Shown: piece after piece, positions 35,205 through 44,752 of the stretch
Numbering within the stretch: position 1 is the first letter of the stretch
Layout: every line of letters starts with the position of its first letter
From: Culturomica massiliensis
GTDB lineage: Bacteria > Bacteroidota > Bacteroidia > Bacteroidales > Marinifilaceae
Assembly: GCF_900091655.1 (NCBI RefSeq)
Contig: NZ_LT594621.1
Coordinates: 496,001 to 560,000, forward strand
DNA: 64,000 bases
Direction of reading: 5' to 3'
Position numbers and translations under genes: made by a program
The notes under the pieces: model-generated
Databases searched by the model: none
Seen by the model: the letters and a program-made list of their open reading frames with translations, nothing else
What the model was told of the DNA's origin: nothing

Positions 35205-35549
35205 TTAATATACGGGTTCCAGTCCGGCTTTATAGAGTTCGCCACAGACTTTAAACATACTTTGGGAACATTGTAAAACGGCGATACCGTTTTCCCGGGC
35301 CAGTTCCAGCATATCCGGACTGACTTTTTTGTCCCGGACAAAGAGAATGAAATTGATGTCGGACATTTCGGCTGTCCGGATCACCTGAAGATTAGCGAGT
35401 CCGGTGATCAAAAGCATTTCTTCCGTATTCAGACGCAGGACATCACTCATAAGATCGGCTGCAAATGCCCGTTTTATTTCGCATTCGAGATGTTGGTCTC
35501 CGCATATAACGGAGGCTTTTAACAGTTGCACAATATCATTTAATACCAT
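35205..35549 (-). CDS. DRTGG-domain protein (first gene of the hydrogenase-linked cluster)
   Basis: A 114-residue protein like the one at 33005: IVQLLKASVICGDQHLECE, AFAADLMSDVLRLNTEEMLL and GIAVLQCSQSMFKVCGELY. Conserved DLMSDVL and Rossmann-like strands support the DRTGG assignment. It is 9 bases upstream of the RsbW-like gene, so the two are co-transcribed. The 186-base gap upstream (35550-35735) has no recognised gene or promoter motif; a poly-A/poly-T stretch near 35596-35610 stands out. Confidence 0.65.
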   Translation of the reverse strand: MVLNDIVQLLKASVICGDQHLECEIKRAFAADLMSDVLRLNTEEMLLITGLANLQVIRTAEMSDINFILFVRDKKVSPDMLELARENGIAVLQCSQSMFKVCGELYKAGLEPVY

Positions 35550-35735
35550 CTTTCGGAATTTAGATGGTTACGAATATAACAATTGCAATCGTTTTAAAAA
35601 AATTTTTTTAAGGAAAGATTGAATTTCAGACATTGTCCGGAACTGAAAAAGACGGAATGTATGGTATTGATATCAGATGGTATATGTAAATTTTAATTCA
35701 TTGTGAAGTGGATCGTATCTTAAAGGAAACTGTTA

Positions 35736-36407
35736 TTAATGACAAGGGATATACAAGGCATCATCTCTGGGAATTAATAACGTAGGGGTGTGCGAATAAC
35801 GTTTGAATAAGCGCAGATTCAGCGGTGTATAGAATGGAAACAGACGGAAAGGCCGCATGATAAACACAATGGAATTGTCTGTTTGTATGAACGTATTTTT
35901 TAAAATATGCTCGAAACTCCCTTTGAAGAAGGATTTGGTGTACCGGGCATTGGAATTGTTGAAAATATTTTCGATAAAGCTGACGTTGTTATCAACCAAA
36001 TGAGCTATACCTTCGTCTTTTTCCTGCGGAATCGTCAACTCGATCGTTGCTTTTGTATTGTATCTTTGGAAAAAGTTCGCCCAGACTACTTTTTCTTTGT
36101 TTTCCTGCAGGTAACCTACCGGAATATTGAAATGATTGTAGGAATCCTCGGGATAAGACGCCCGGACAAGCAACATCGGTTTGTTGATCTCGTAGGCATA
36201 TTTCAACAACTTACCGAATTTCAACGTATCCCGGTTAAGTATGCACAATACTGTTTTTTCGGAAAGGAGTGTAACAATGGAGGCCGCAGTTGCCGGAAGC
36301 TTTTCGAATCTGACATTCAGGTTGTATAGTATCCCTATTTTGTTTGCCAGAACCGTGATTTCTTCCTCACTGTCCTTATAAAATGCAATGATTTCGTAAT
36401 TTGCCAT
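35736..36407 (-). CDS. Universal-stress-protein-like protein, divergent
   Basis: A 223-residue cytosolic protein. The segment KPMLLVRASYPEDSYNHFNI followed by PVGYLQENKEKVVWANFFQRY resembles a USP alpha/beta domain (IPVDFS-type turn), and a second, weaker alpha/beta half follows. No G-2x-G-9x-G ATP-binding signature is clear. It lies between the hydrogenase cluster and the metallopeptidase gene, on the same strand as both. The assignment is by pattern only; an uncharacterised family is possible. Confidence 0.45.
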   Translation of the reverse strand: MANYEIIAFYKDSEEEITVLANKIGILYNLNVRFEKLPATAASIVTLLSEKTVLCILNRDTLKFGKLLKYAYEINKPMLLVRASYPEDSYNHFNIPVGYLQENKEKVVWANFFQRYNTKATIELTIPQEKDEGIAHLVDNNVSFIENIFNNSNARYTKSFFKGSFEHILKNTFIQTDNSIVFIMRPFRLFPFYTPLNLRLFKRYSHTPTLLIPRDDALYIPCH

Positions 36408-36463
36408 GGCATTTTTTTATTAGTTTTTCAAAGTAAGCTAAAAAACAAATAATAAACAAATAT

Positions 36464-39415
36464 TTAGATACTAAAACTAATATTGAATAAAAACTCTGCA
36501 AACATCGATTTGGTTTGTGTTTCGTAACCTGTCCGGATTCCCATGGTCAGGGGAAACGGTAATCTCAAAAAATGGAATCCTGCTGTCAATTCTGCTCCGT
36601 AAGAGTAATAGTTTTTTTCCGCCCGGCGGAATTTTTCATGTCCCATATCGAAGAAAAGTCCTCCATCCAGACGTTTTATATAAAAGAGGGAAGTGATGTG
36701 CTGGTCGGGAAAAAGCAGAGGTAATTTATAATTTGTCCGTAGAGTTGTCAATTCTGAACCGTAAAAATGAATACCCCGGGGTTGGAGTATTTTTTTTCCG
36801 TAGGCTCTGTTATCGGGGCGTTCCTGGTATCCTCCGTATAAAGAAATGGAGTTGTTGACTGCAAAGCCGGGAAAATAGAATGTGCCGGATACCCACCATT
36901 CATGTCCCAGATCCAGTTTTTTCCAGGGTGTATGTGCGTAGCCTATTTGTATTGATTGCCCCCAGCGGGGGTTGATTTCCTGTGGCGTCATACGGGTTTG
37001 GCTGCCTAACAGCAGGCCGTACTCCAACATCTGGTAATAGTTGGAAGGGGTCGAGAAACGGAAGTCGGAAGGGTTTACCGGCAGAATGTAGCCAATATCG
37101 CCCTTTTTTGTCAATAGGTAGGTTTCGCGGACTTTATTGTTGTGTATGGCCTCGATTTTGTAACGGGCGTAAGGGGTGATATAACGGTTGTAATTTTTTC
37201 TGGATATGTTGAAGGGGAGTTGAACGGTAAATTCACCCTGGGTATAATTCGACCGGTTTTTCAGGTAGAGGGTATCTTTTGTTCCGGTGTGCAGGTTTTC
37301 GGCCTTTGTGTTGAAGGTATAATAGTCGTATCTTCCGCTACGGATGTCGACGGAGAATACCGGCCATATTCCTTTGTAGCTGGCGTTAAGCATCCAGGCG
37401 CCGTGATCGTAGTCCGAATCCAGAATATATCCGGCAGATAAGGACAACGTGCTCAATTTGTTTTGGGAATAGGCAACGATGCCGGCTGTGATTTCCTGTC
37501 TGCTGGGATCTATGTACAAAGGGCCCCAACTGTGGAAATTGAACAGGTGGGTAAGTTTCCGGTATTTCCGGGTCGGATATATGGAATCGTTATCCCAGGA
37601 CATCTTCCAGTTTTCTCTTCTAACGAGAGAGTCGGCCAGACGGAAATGTTCTTTGTCTAAAGGGATATTTTTTAAGTCCTTTAAGGCTATACGTCCGGGT
37701 TTATAACCGTCGGAAGTATAGAACGAGAAATACAGGGAATCGGTATATAAAGAAGGGAAACGCACTCCGTAGGGAGCATTCAGGACATTGTCGATGTGAC
37801 CTGTCCGGCTGTTTCTGGCATAAAATGAATTATTGGCATTGAAAGAAGCCCGGAACAGCAGCAGGCTGTCCTGTACAACCGGGTTATCCAGTTCATACCA
37901 GACGGGGACGGTGATTTTTTCTCTTGTACCGCTGTGCAGGTCGATCGATTCCAGATGTATGCCTTGCCGACCCTGAACGACGGTTGTTATCTTTTTACCA
38001 TCGTAATGCGGGTGAATAAATAACTCATCTTTGGATGCCTTGATGCGTTGCAATTCTTTTTTCATTTCCGGGTCGAGAATGACCAGTGAGGCCTGGTTAT
38101 TGTCGTTTACTTCGACAACACCCCAGTTTTCACCGACAGAGAAAGGAGAAAACCGGTTGTGACGACTTTTGTGATAACGGTATTTGTGTCTGTGCAGATC
38201 GTAACTTACAAGCGTGTTGCGGCCGCCGTGCTCCCAACGGATATCCGGCCGGTATTCCGTCCAGACGATACGGTCGTCGTTTATGGCATATCGGTTGTCG
38301 TCCATGACTCCCGTGCGTGTCAGTAGTTTGTCTTTGTCTGAGCCGATGCTTACGAAAGCACCGGTTTCCCGCAACCCTTTTTTGTAAGCAATGAGCCGTC
38401 CATCCTGTAAACGGATGGGGTAAAGGTAATGGGTATAGGTTCGGTTGTGTGTGGAAACGGTATCGAATTTACTGGAATCGTGTATAACTTCTTTTTGCCA
38501 GATGCGTTGTAATTCCGTAAAATTATCCCGGTATAGGGTGCGTTTGGCATCCCGGTAAGTATTGGCTTTTTTTACACTGTCTGCATTGATAAAGAGGGAC
38601 CGGAAGGTGGAATCCCGCCACAGGCTGTCCCGTTTTTGCGCCAGGGTTTTACGCAGGCTGCGGGCAAAAGGGGCCAGGCTAAAAGGACGGCGGCCGATGC
38701 GGTTCAAGGCGTCGGTCCAGATTTCGTTACCGTAGTTTACCCGGGCATTGCCCACCATAAAATAGCCCATGTTATAGCGATTGGGGACAAAGTCTTTATC
38801 CGATCCGAGGGTTGCCTTATAATAGGTGTATATACCTTTTTCAACGATTTGTGCTTTCATTTCATTGAGAAATTCAGGAGAACGTCCTCTGCCGATATGT
38901 CCGACGGCGGTTTCGAATGTCACGGCGTCGCCTTCGAGGAACCACAGGGGAAGATATAAGCCGGTAACGGCAATCGTAATTTCTTCTCCGAAAATGTAAT
39001 ATAGCAGTTTCGTCAGTCCCTGGTTCACTTTGTCGATTTGTACGACATGACGGAATTCATGTACACAGAGGTGTTCCAGCCAGGTATCGGATGGTTCCTG
39101 GGGAGGCATCGTATACAGATCGGTTTTACGGGGGGCCCAGGCAACGTTACCATTGGCAATACCTCCGCTGGCGTGAATGACCATCGATATTTTTACGGGT
39201 TTATGTGCCAGAGAATTCGAGTGGCGGTACAAGGCTGCGTATATATTCGCAATTTTTTGGGCATTTTCTTCGAAATAGTCCGGGTAAATGATCTGAAAAT
39301 CTTCTGTTTTAATTTGTTTCCAGCGTAAACCTGCCGGATCTTGCCCTAAATCGACAAACTGAGCTTTTGCGGAAAATAGTAACAGTAAAAAAAAGACGGA
39401 TAATTTGATCTTCAT
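36464..39415 (-). CDS. Exported zinc metallopeptidase with beta-propeller-like and outer-membrane barrel regions
   Basis: A 983-residue protein with a signal peptide (MKIKLSVFFLLLLFSAKA). Near residue 119 is an intact zinc motif, HEFRH (His119, Glu120, His123), with a downstream Glu ligand in LPLWFLEGDAVTFE (Glu161), a gluzincin arrangement. Residues 320-620 contain WD/propeller-like strands (for example SYDLHRHKYRYHKSR). The last 300 residues alternate hydrophobic/aromatic strands, ending FLFNISFSI as in outer-membrane barrels. It may anchor a periplasmic or surface peptidase in the outer membrane. No neighbours suggest a substrate. Confidence 0.72.
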   Translation of the reverse strand: MKIKLSVFFLLLLFSAKAQFVDLGQDPAGLRWKQIKTEDFQIIYPDYFEENAQKIANIYAALYRHSNSLAHKPVKISMVIHASGGIANGNVAWAPRKTDLYTMPPQEPSDTWLEHLCVHEFRHVVQIDKVNQGLTKLLYYIFGEEITIAVTGLYLPLWFLEGDAVTFETAVGHIGRGRSPEFLNEMKAQIVEKGIYTYYKATLGSDKDFVPNRYNMGYFMVGNARVNYGNEIWTDALNRIGRRPFSLAPFARSLRKTLAQKRDSLWRDSTFRSLFINADSVKKANTYRDAKRTLYRDNFTELQRIWQKEVIHDSSKFDTVSTHNRTYTHYLYPIRLQDGRLIAYKKGLRETGAFVSIGSDKDKLLTRTGVMDDNRYAINDDRIVWTEYRPDIRWEHGGRNTLVSYDLHRHKYRYHKSRHNRFSPFSVGENWGVVEVNDNNQASLVILDPEMKKELQRIKASKDELFIHPHYDGKKITTVVQGRQGIHLESIDLHSGTREKITVPVWYELDNPVVQDSLLLFRASFNANNSFYARNSRTGHIDNVLNAPYGVRFPSLYTDSLYFSFYTSDGYKPGRIALKDLKNIPLDKEHFRLADSLVRRENWKMSWDNDSIYPTRKYRKLTHLFNFHSWGPLYIDPSRQEITAGIVAYSQNKLSTLSLSAGYILDSDYDHGAWMLNASYKGIWPVFSVDIRSGRYDYYTFNTKAENLHTGTKDTLYLKNRSNYTQGEFTVQLPFNISRKNYNRYITPYARYKIEAIHNNKVRETYLLTKKGDIGYILPVNPSDFRFSTPSNYYQMLEYGLLLGSQTRMTPQEINPRWGQSIQIGYAHTPWKKLDLGHEWWVSGTFYFPGFAVNNSISLYGGYQERPDNRAYGKKILQPRGIHFYGSELTTLRTNYKLPLLFPDQHITSLFYIKRLDGGLFFDMGHEKFRRAEKNYYSYGAELTAGFHFLRLPFPLTMGIRTGYETQTKSMFAEFLFNISFSI

Positions 39416-39594
39416 AGTTTACGTTGTAGTCTTATTTAAGTGTCTAAAAATATAGTTTAGATTTGAAATATTGTATAATTCATCAATATATTTTGATAAA
39501 ATAACTGTAAGCCGGTTTGAAAAATACCTTTTTTTCAGGATTTTCCTGCATTTTTCGAACTCTTTCAGAAGGAAAGAAAATGATTATTTTTCCG

Positions 39595-39602
39595 TAACTT
39601 TG
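39595..39602 (+). promoter_or_regulatory. -7 element of ligA
   Basis: TAACTTTG matches TAnnTTTG, 24 bases before the ligA start codon. The upstream -33 region has no perfect TTG. Confidence 0.45.
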
Positions 39603-39625
39603 TCGTAAAGATTTATACGGAAACT

Positions 39626-42133
39626 ATGGAAAAAGCAGAGGAACGGCTATTGGCGTTGCGTAAATTACTGGAATATCATAATAATAAGTACTATATCGAT
39701 AATGCACCGGAGATTTCGGATATCGAATTCGATCGTTTGATGCATGAGCTGGAAGCTTTGGAAGAAGCTCATCCGGAATGGTATGATCCGAATTCTCCGA
39801 CACAGCGGGTCGGTCAGGATATAAACCGGGAATTTACCCAGGTGGAGCATAAATATCCGATGCTTTCGCTCAGTAATACATACAGCGAGGAAGAAATCCG
39901 GGACTTTGATACCCGGGTACGTAAAACGGCAGGTGAAGTACAATATGTATGCGAGTTGAAATACGATGGAACTTCGATCAGTCTGACTTATACCGGTGGG
40001 GAATTGACACAGGCCGTTACCCGTGGGGACGGGGTGAGAGGCGATGATGTGACGGCTAATGTCCGGACCATTCGTATGGTCCCTTTAAAACTTCAGGGAG
40101 ATTATCCTGCCGAATTTGAGATACGGGGTGAAATTTTAATGCCTTTTGCTGTTTTCAACCGTTTAAATCAGGAGAAAGCGGAAGCAGGGGAAGCGCTGTT
40201 TGCCAATCCCCGGAATGCTGCTGCCGGTACGTTGAAATTACAAAATTCGGCTTTGGTGGCCAAACGGCATTTGGATTGTTTTCTTTATTATTTACCCGGA
40301 GAGAATACGCCGGCAGATACGCATTACGGTAGCCTGATGAAGGCAAAGGAGTGGGGATTTTATATACCGCCTTATCTCCGGCTTTGTAATACCATCGGGG
40401 AAGTATGGGATTTTGTGAAAGAATGGGATAAAAAGAGGGTGGATTTGCCGGTACCTATCGATGGTATCGTCGTAAAAGTCAATGATCTTGAAAAACAACA
40501 TTTATTAGGCTATACGGCAAAATCTCCCCGCTGGGCGATCGCTTACAAGTTTAAGGCAGAACGGGAAGCTACTCCGTTGATTTCGGTCAGTTACCAGGTA
40601 GGCAGAACGGGGAGTATAACCCCTGTTGCTAATCTGGAACCGGTGCATCTGGCCGGAACGGTGGTGAAACGGGCTTCTTTACACAATGCGGATATTATAG
40701 CCGATTTGGATTTGCATGAGCATGATACGGTGTATGTCGAGAAAGGGGGAGAAATCATTCCGAAGATTGTAGGAGTGGATGTGAGCCGTAGAAAACCGGA
40801 TGCGTTACCGGTGCAATTTATTACACATTGTCCCGAATGTGGAACGGAATTGGTGCGGATAGAAGGCGAGGCCAACCATTATTGTCCGAATGAAGAACAT
40901 TGTCCCCCGCAGATTGCCGGTAAAATCGAACATTTTGTCAGTCGCCGGGCCATGGATATAGAAGGTATGGGGGAAGAGACGATAGATTTATTGTTGAGCC
41001 GGCACTTTATACAAAATGTGGCCGATATATATACTTTACCGGAACGGCGGGCCGAATTGATCGGATTGGAGAAAATCATTTATTCTCAAAGTTTTGAGAT
41101 GACGAGTATTCCGTTGGCTAAGGTGATTTACGGCTTTGAAATCGGATTGAAAAACATATCGGCTCGTCTGGCAACGATGCTGGCAGGGCGTTTTTCCAGC
41201 CTGAAGGCATTAGCCGAGGCCGGTAAGGAAGAGTTGATGGCCTTGCCTTGGGGAGAGAGTAAAGATATAGAGAAGAACGTAAACCGGATTCTGGATTATT
41301 TCCGGACTCCTTTCAATGAGCCTTTAGAGCGTTTGAAAGCAGCCGGAGAGGTGGCGGATATTCCTTCGGATGATGTCATTTTTGCCTTTTGTATACCCGG
41401 GGTTGACAGGTATAAAGCGGAATTATTGGCAGCTTCTTACGATTATATTTATGAATTGGCAACGGCTTCTGAATCGGAAATAGCAACGGTAGAGGGAATG
41501 ACAGATACGGATGCCGTCAATATCCGGAATTTTTTCCTGCGTAATGAAAAAATGGTACGGAAATTGAATACCTTAAACGTATACCGGATGCAGGAAAAGT
41601 CAGTGGATAACTTGATCACCGGTATTGAAAAATCGAAAACCGCCGGATTTCCTGCCTTATTATATGGTTTGGGGATTCGTTATATCGGTGAAACGGCTTC
41701 CCGTAATCTGGCCAGAAGTTTCCGGAGTATGGAGAAATTGATGGCTGCCGACTATGAACAACTGATAGAGGTGGAGGATATCGGAGAGCAGATGGCGAAT
41801 AGTTTATTGAAATATTTTGCACGGATAGAGAATCGGATACTGATCGAACGTTTGCTGAAATATGGGGTTGCCGGAGAGATGGAGGAACAAGCTGAAGAAA
41901 ACAATATCCTTGAAGGACAGATTTTCGTAATAACAGGGACATTGAGCCGGCCGCGGGAATATTTTAAAGATATCATATTGAGTGCCGGCGGCAAGGTCAG
42001 TGATTCGGTATCTTCAAAAACCACTTTTTTGCTGGCGGGAGAAAATGCCGGAAGTAAATTGAAAAAAGCTGAAAAATTGGGAATCCGGATTATCGGAGAA
42101 AATGAATTTAAGGAGATGATTAACGATAAGTAA
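39626..42133 (+). CDS. ligA: NAD-dependent DNA ligase with two extra helix-hairpin-helix modules
   Basis: An 835-residue ligase, about 165 residues longer than typical LigA (about 670). The adenylation domain has the AMP-accepting Lys112 in CELKYDG. The OB region GEIIPKIVGV, the zinc finger (Cys402, 405, 420, 426) and the C-terminal BRCT (ILEGQIFVITGTLSRPRE ... FLLAGENAGSKLKKA) are standard. Between LIGLEK (483) and the canonical KSVDNLITGIEKSK (658) are two added segments (about 494-577 and 580-654) that look like degenerate copies of the canonical HhH segment at 675-750. The reading frame is open, so this is not a frameshift. All catalytic residues are present. Confidence 0.95.
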   Translation: MEKAEERLLALRKLLEYHNNKYYIDNAPEISDIEFDRLMHELEALEEAHPEWYDPNSPTQRVGQDINREFTQVEHKYPMLSLSNTYSEEEIRDFDTRVRKTAGEVQYVCELKYDGTSISLTYTGGELTQAVTRGDGVRGDDVTANVRTIRMVPLKLQGDYPAEFEIRGEILMPFAVFNRLNQEKAEAGEALFANPRNAAAGTLKLQNSALVAKRHLDCFLYYLPGENTPADTHYGSLMKAKEWGFYIPPYLRLCNTIGEVWDFVKEWDKKRVDLPVPIDGIVVKVNDLEKQHLLGYTAKSPRWAIAYKFKAEREATPLISVSYQVGRTGSITPVANLEPVHLAGTVVKRASLHNADIIADLDLHEHDTVYVEKGGEIIPKIVGVDVSRRKPDALPVQFITHCPECGTELVRIEGEANHYCPNEEHCPPQIAGKIEHFVSRRAMDIEGMGEETIDLLLSRHFIQNVADIYTLPERRAELIGLEKIIYSQSFEMTSIPLAKVIYGFEIGLKNISARLATMLAGRFSSLKALAEAGKEELMALPWGESKDIEKNVNRILDYFRTPFNEPLERLKAAGEVADIPSDDVIFAFCIPGVDRYKAELLAASYDYIYELATASESEIATVEGMTDTDAVNIRNFFLRNEKMVRKLNTLNVYRMQEKSVDNLITGIEKSKTAGFPALLYGLGIRYIGETASRNLARSFRSMEKLMAADYEQLIEVEDIGEQMANSLLKYFARIENRILIERLLKYGVAGEMEEQAEENNILEGQIFVITGTLSRPREYFKDIILSAGGKVSDSVSSKTTFLLAGENAGSKLKKAEKLGIRIIGENEFKEMINDK

Positions 42134-42238
42134 TAATAATTTCTTTTTTTCAATAGTGATTTTCATTGGAATGTATTATTTTTATGATGTCAAATGCGAC
42201 TTTTCAGATTTTAAGTAAGAGTTGCTTATTAAATAAAA

Positions 42239-44722
42239 ATGGGTAAAAGCGATACAAAAAGATTAAAACAGATAATGACCTCTGCAGGAGAGGAAGCTAA
42301 ACGTTTGGGTAATTCGAAGATTTATCCCGAACATTTGTTTTTGGGGCTGTTGAGGTTGAGTCGGGGCCGGGCAATAGATGTGCTGATGGCTCTGGGGGTG
42401 GATTTCTATGAGGTGAAGGATCGGATAGAAGAAAAACTGGCAAAGAAAAAAGAAAAAATAGAATCTTTGACAGAGTTGGATTTTACATTGGCCGCCAACA
42501 GTATTTTGAAACGGGTGATGGAGGAAGCTTTGAAATTAGGCGATGAGCAGGTGGATTCGGAACATGTCATGTTGGCTATACTGCGAAGTGAAGCTGTATT
42601 TGTATCCAAACTATTCAAATCCATGGGGGTCGATTACGAGGTGTTCAGGGAGCAGTTGCTGAAAGAGCGGGCCCGGATGCAATCGGATTATAAGGAGGAT
42701 TCCGAGGATGAGGACATGGAGGATGAAGATCCGTTGTATAATCCTTACCGTCAGCAGGGAATGTCTAAATCAGATACTCCGGTACTGGATAATTTCGGAA
42801 TCGATATTACAAAAGCTGCGGAAGAAGGTACATTGGACCCGATTGTCGGTCGTGAACGGGAAATCGAGCGTTTGGCACAGATATTGAGCCGCCGCAAAAA
42901 AAATAATCCGGTATTGATAGGTGAACCCGGTGTCGGCAAATCGGCCATAGCAGAGGGGTTGGCTATTCGTATCACGCAACGTAAGGTGTCCCGGGTGTTG
43001 TTTGATAAGCGGGTTGTGGCTTTGGATATTGCTGCTATCGTGGCGGGAACAAAATACCGGGGACAGTTTGAAGAGCGTTTGAAAGCGATTTTGAATGAAT
43101 TGGCCAAGAATAAAAACGTTATTTTATTTATAGATGAGATTCATACCATTGTCGGAGCCGGAGGATCGGGGGGAAGCCTTGATGCTGCCAATATGCTGAA
43201 ACCGGCACTGGCCAGAGGAGAGATTCAATGTATCGGCGCGACGACATTGGACGAATATCGTCAGAATATAGAGAAAGACGGTGCTTTGGAACGTCGTTTT
43301 CAGAAAGTATTGGTAGAGCCGACAACTTTTGAAGAAACGGTAGAGATTCTGAATAATATAAAGTCGCGTTATGAAGAGCATCATAATGTAAAATATACGC
43401 CGGCAGCTATTAAAGCGTGTGTAAAGCTTACCATGCGTTACATTTCGGACAGGGCATTGCCTGATAAGGCAATCGATGCTTTGGATGAAGCGGGGTCCAG
43501 GGTGCATATTACGAACATCAACGTTCCGGCTGTAATTGAGGACCTGGAAAAGAATATCGAAGAGGTAAAGTATCAGAAGAAGGAGGCTGTAAAACAACAG
43601 AACTTCGAGGTCGCTGCAGCTTTTCGGGATAAAGAGCGTCATCTGACTTCATTGTTGGAGCGGGAAAACGAGTCATGGCAAAAAGAATTGAATGAGAATC
43701 CGATTCTTGTCGATGAGGAGCAGGTTGCCGAAGTGGTGGCTATGATGACCGGTGTGCCTGTAAAACGGATTGCACGCACGGAAGGTATAAAGTTGCTGCA
43801 AATGCGGGACGAGCTGGCGGGTAGTGTTGTCGGTCAGGAAGAGGCGATTGAAAAGATTGTGAAATCGATTCATCGGAACCGGGCCGGTCTGAAAGATCCC
43901 AACCGCCCGATTGGTTCTTTTATATTCCTGGGACCTACAGGGGTCGGAAAAACCCAGTTGGCTAAAGTTCTGGCAAAATATCTGTTCGATACAGACGATG
44001 CTTTGATTCGTATCGACATGAGCGAATATATGGAAAAATTTGCCGTATCCCGGCTGGTCGGAGCACCTCCCGGATATGTCGGATATGAGGAAGGCGGACA
44101 ATTGACGGAAAAGGTAAGAAGAAAACCTTATTCGGTGGTGCTGTTGGATGAGATCGAGAAAGCCCATCCGGATGTTTTCAATATTTTGCTGCAGTTGCTG
44201 GACGACGGGCAGTTGACGGATAGCCTTGGACGGCGGGTGGATTTTAAGAATACCATAATAATCATGACGTCCAATATCGGAAGCCGGCAATTGAAGGATT
44301 TCGGCAGAGGCATCGGATTTAGCCGGGAAGACCGGGTGAATGATAAGGATTATGCCCGGGGTGTAGTACAAAAGGCGTTGAAAAATGCATTTGCTCCCGA
44401 ATTTCTGAACCGTATCGATGATGTAATTGTCTTCAATGCATTGACGAAAGAGGATATTCATAAGATTATCGATATCGAATTAAAAGGACTGATGAAACGG
44501 GTCGGCGATTTGGGATATGTTGTCGAGATTTCGGAGGAAGCCCGGGAATTCCTGACAGAGAAAGGATATGATCCGCAATATGGGGCGCGTCCTTTGAAAC
44601 GAGCCATTCAGAAGTATCTGGAAGATGAATTGGCAGAGGTGATTATTAAAGGTACGGTTCCGGAAGGAGGCGTGTTGAAAGTCGACTGTGACAAGGAACA
44701 CGACAGAGTAATCGTTATATAA
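42239..44722 (+). CDS. clpC: ATP-dependent Clp protease ATP-binding subunit ClpC
   Basis: An 827-residue AAA+ unfoldase. Two N-terminal Clp_N repeats (1-145) are followed by an acidic linker (150-165) and AAA module 1 with Walker A GEPGVGKS (228-235) and Walker B VILFIDE. A UVR-type coiled coil (KKEAVKQQNFEVAAAFRDKE, residues 447-466) identifies ClpC rather than ClpB or ClpA. AAA module 2 follows with Walker A GPTGVGKT (565-572). ClpC feeds damaged or regulatory proteins to ClpP. No clpP or mcsAB genes are close by. It ends at a strong terminator. Confidence 0.94.
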   Translation: MGKSDTKRLKQIMTSAGEEAKRLGNSKIYPEHLFLGLLRLSRGRAIDVLMALGVDFYEVKDRIEEKLAKKKEKIESLTELDFTLAANSILKRVMEEALKLGDEQVDSEHVMLAILRSEAVFVSKLFKSMGVDYEVFREQLLKERARMQSDYKEDSEDEDMEDEDPLYNPYRQQGMSKSDTPVLDNFGIDITKAAEEGTLDPIVGREREIERLAQILSRRKKNNPVLIGEPGVGKSAIAEGLAIRITQRKVSRVLFDKRVVALDIAAIVAGTKYRGQFEERLKAILNELAKNKNVILFIDEIHTIVGAGGSGGSLDAANMLKPALARGEIQCIGATTLDEYRQNIEKDGALERRFQKVLVEPTTFEETVEILNNIKSRYEEHHNVKYTPAAIKACVKLTMRYISDRALPDKAIDALDEAGSRVHITNINVPAVIEDLEKNIEEVKYQKKEAVKQQNFEVAAAFRDKERHLTSLLERENESWQKELNENPILVDEEQVAEVVAMMTGVPVKRIARTEGIKLLQMRDELAGSVVGQEEAIEKIVKSIHRNRAGLKDPNRPIGSFIFLGPTGVGKTQLAKVLAKYLFDTDDALIRIDMSEYMEKFAVSRLVGAPPGYVGYEEGGQLTEKVRRKPYSVVLLDEIEKAHPDVFNILLQLLDDGQLTDSLGRRVDFKNTIIIMTSNIGSRQLKDFGRGIGFSREDRVNDKDYARGVVQKALKNAFAPEFLNRIDDVIVFNALTKEDIHKIIDIELKGLMKRVGDLGYVVEISEEAREFLTEKGYDPQYGARPLKRAIQKYLEDELAEVIIKGTVPEGGVLKVDCDKEHDRVIVI

Positions 44723-44752
44723 AAAAAAGAGCTTGAAAAAGCTCTTTTTTTA
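44721..44752. terminator. Bidirectional terminator between clpC and the Lrp gene
   Basis: AAAAAAAGAGCTT pairs with AAGCTCTTTTTTT around a short loop. The A and T runs on both sides let it work for both converging genes; it overlaps the last bases of the Lrp gene. Confidence 0.85.

Noticed and set aside
39626..42133. Frameshift or assembly error as the reason for the long LigA
   Set aside because: The frame is continuous, the insert is protein-like, contains HhH-like patterns, and flanking blocks are in the right order.
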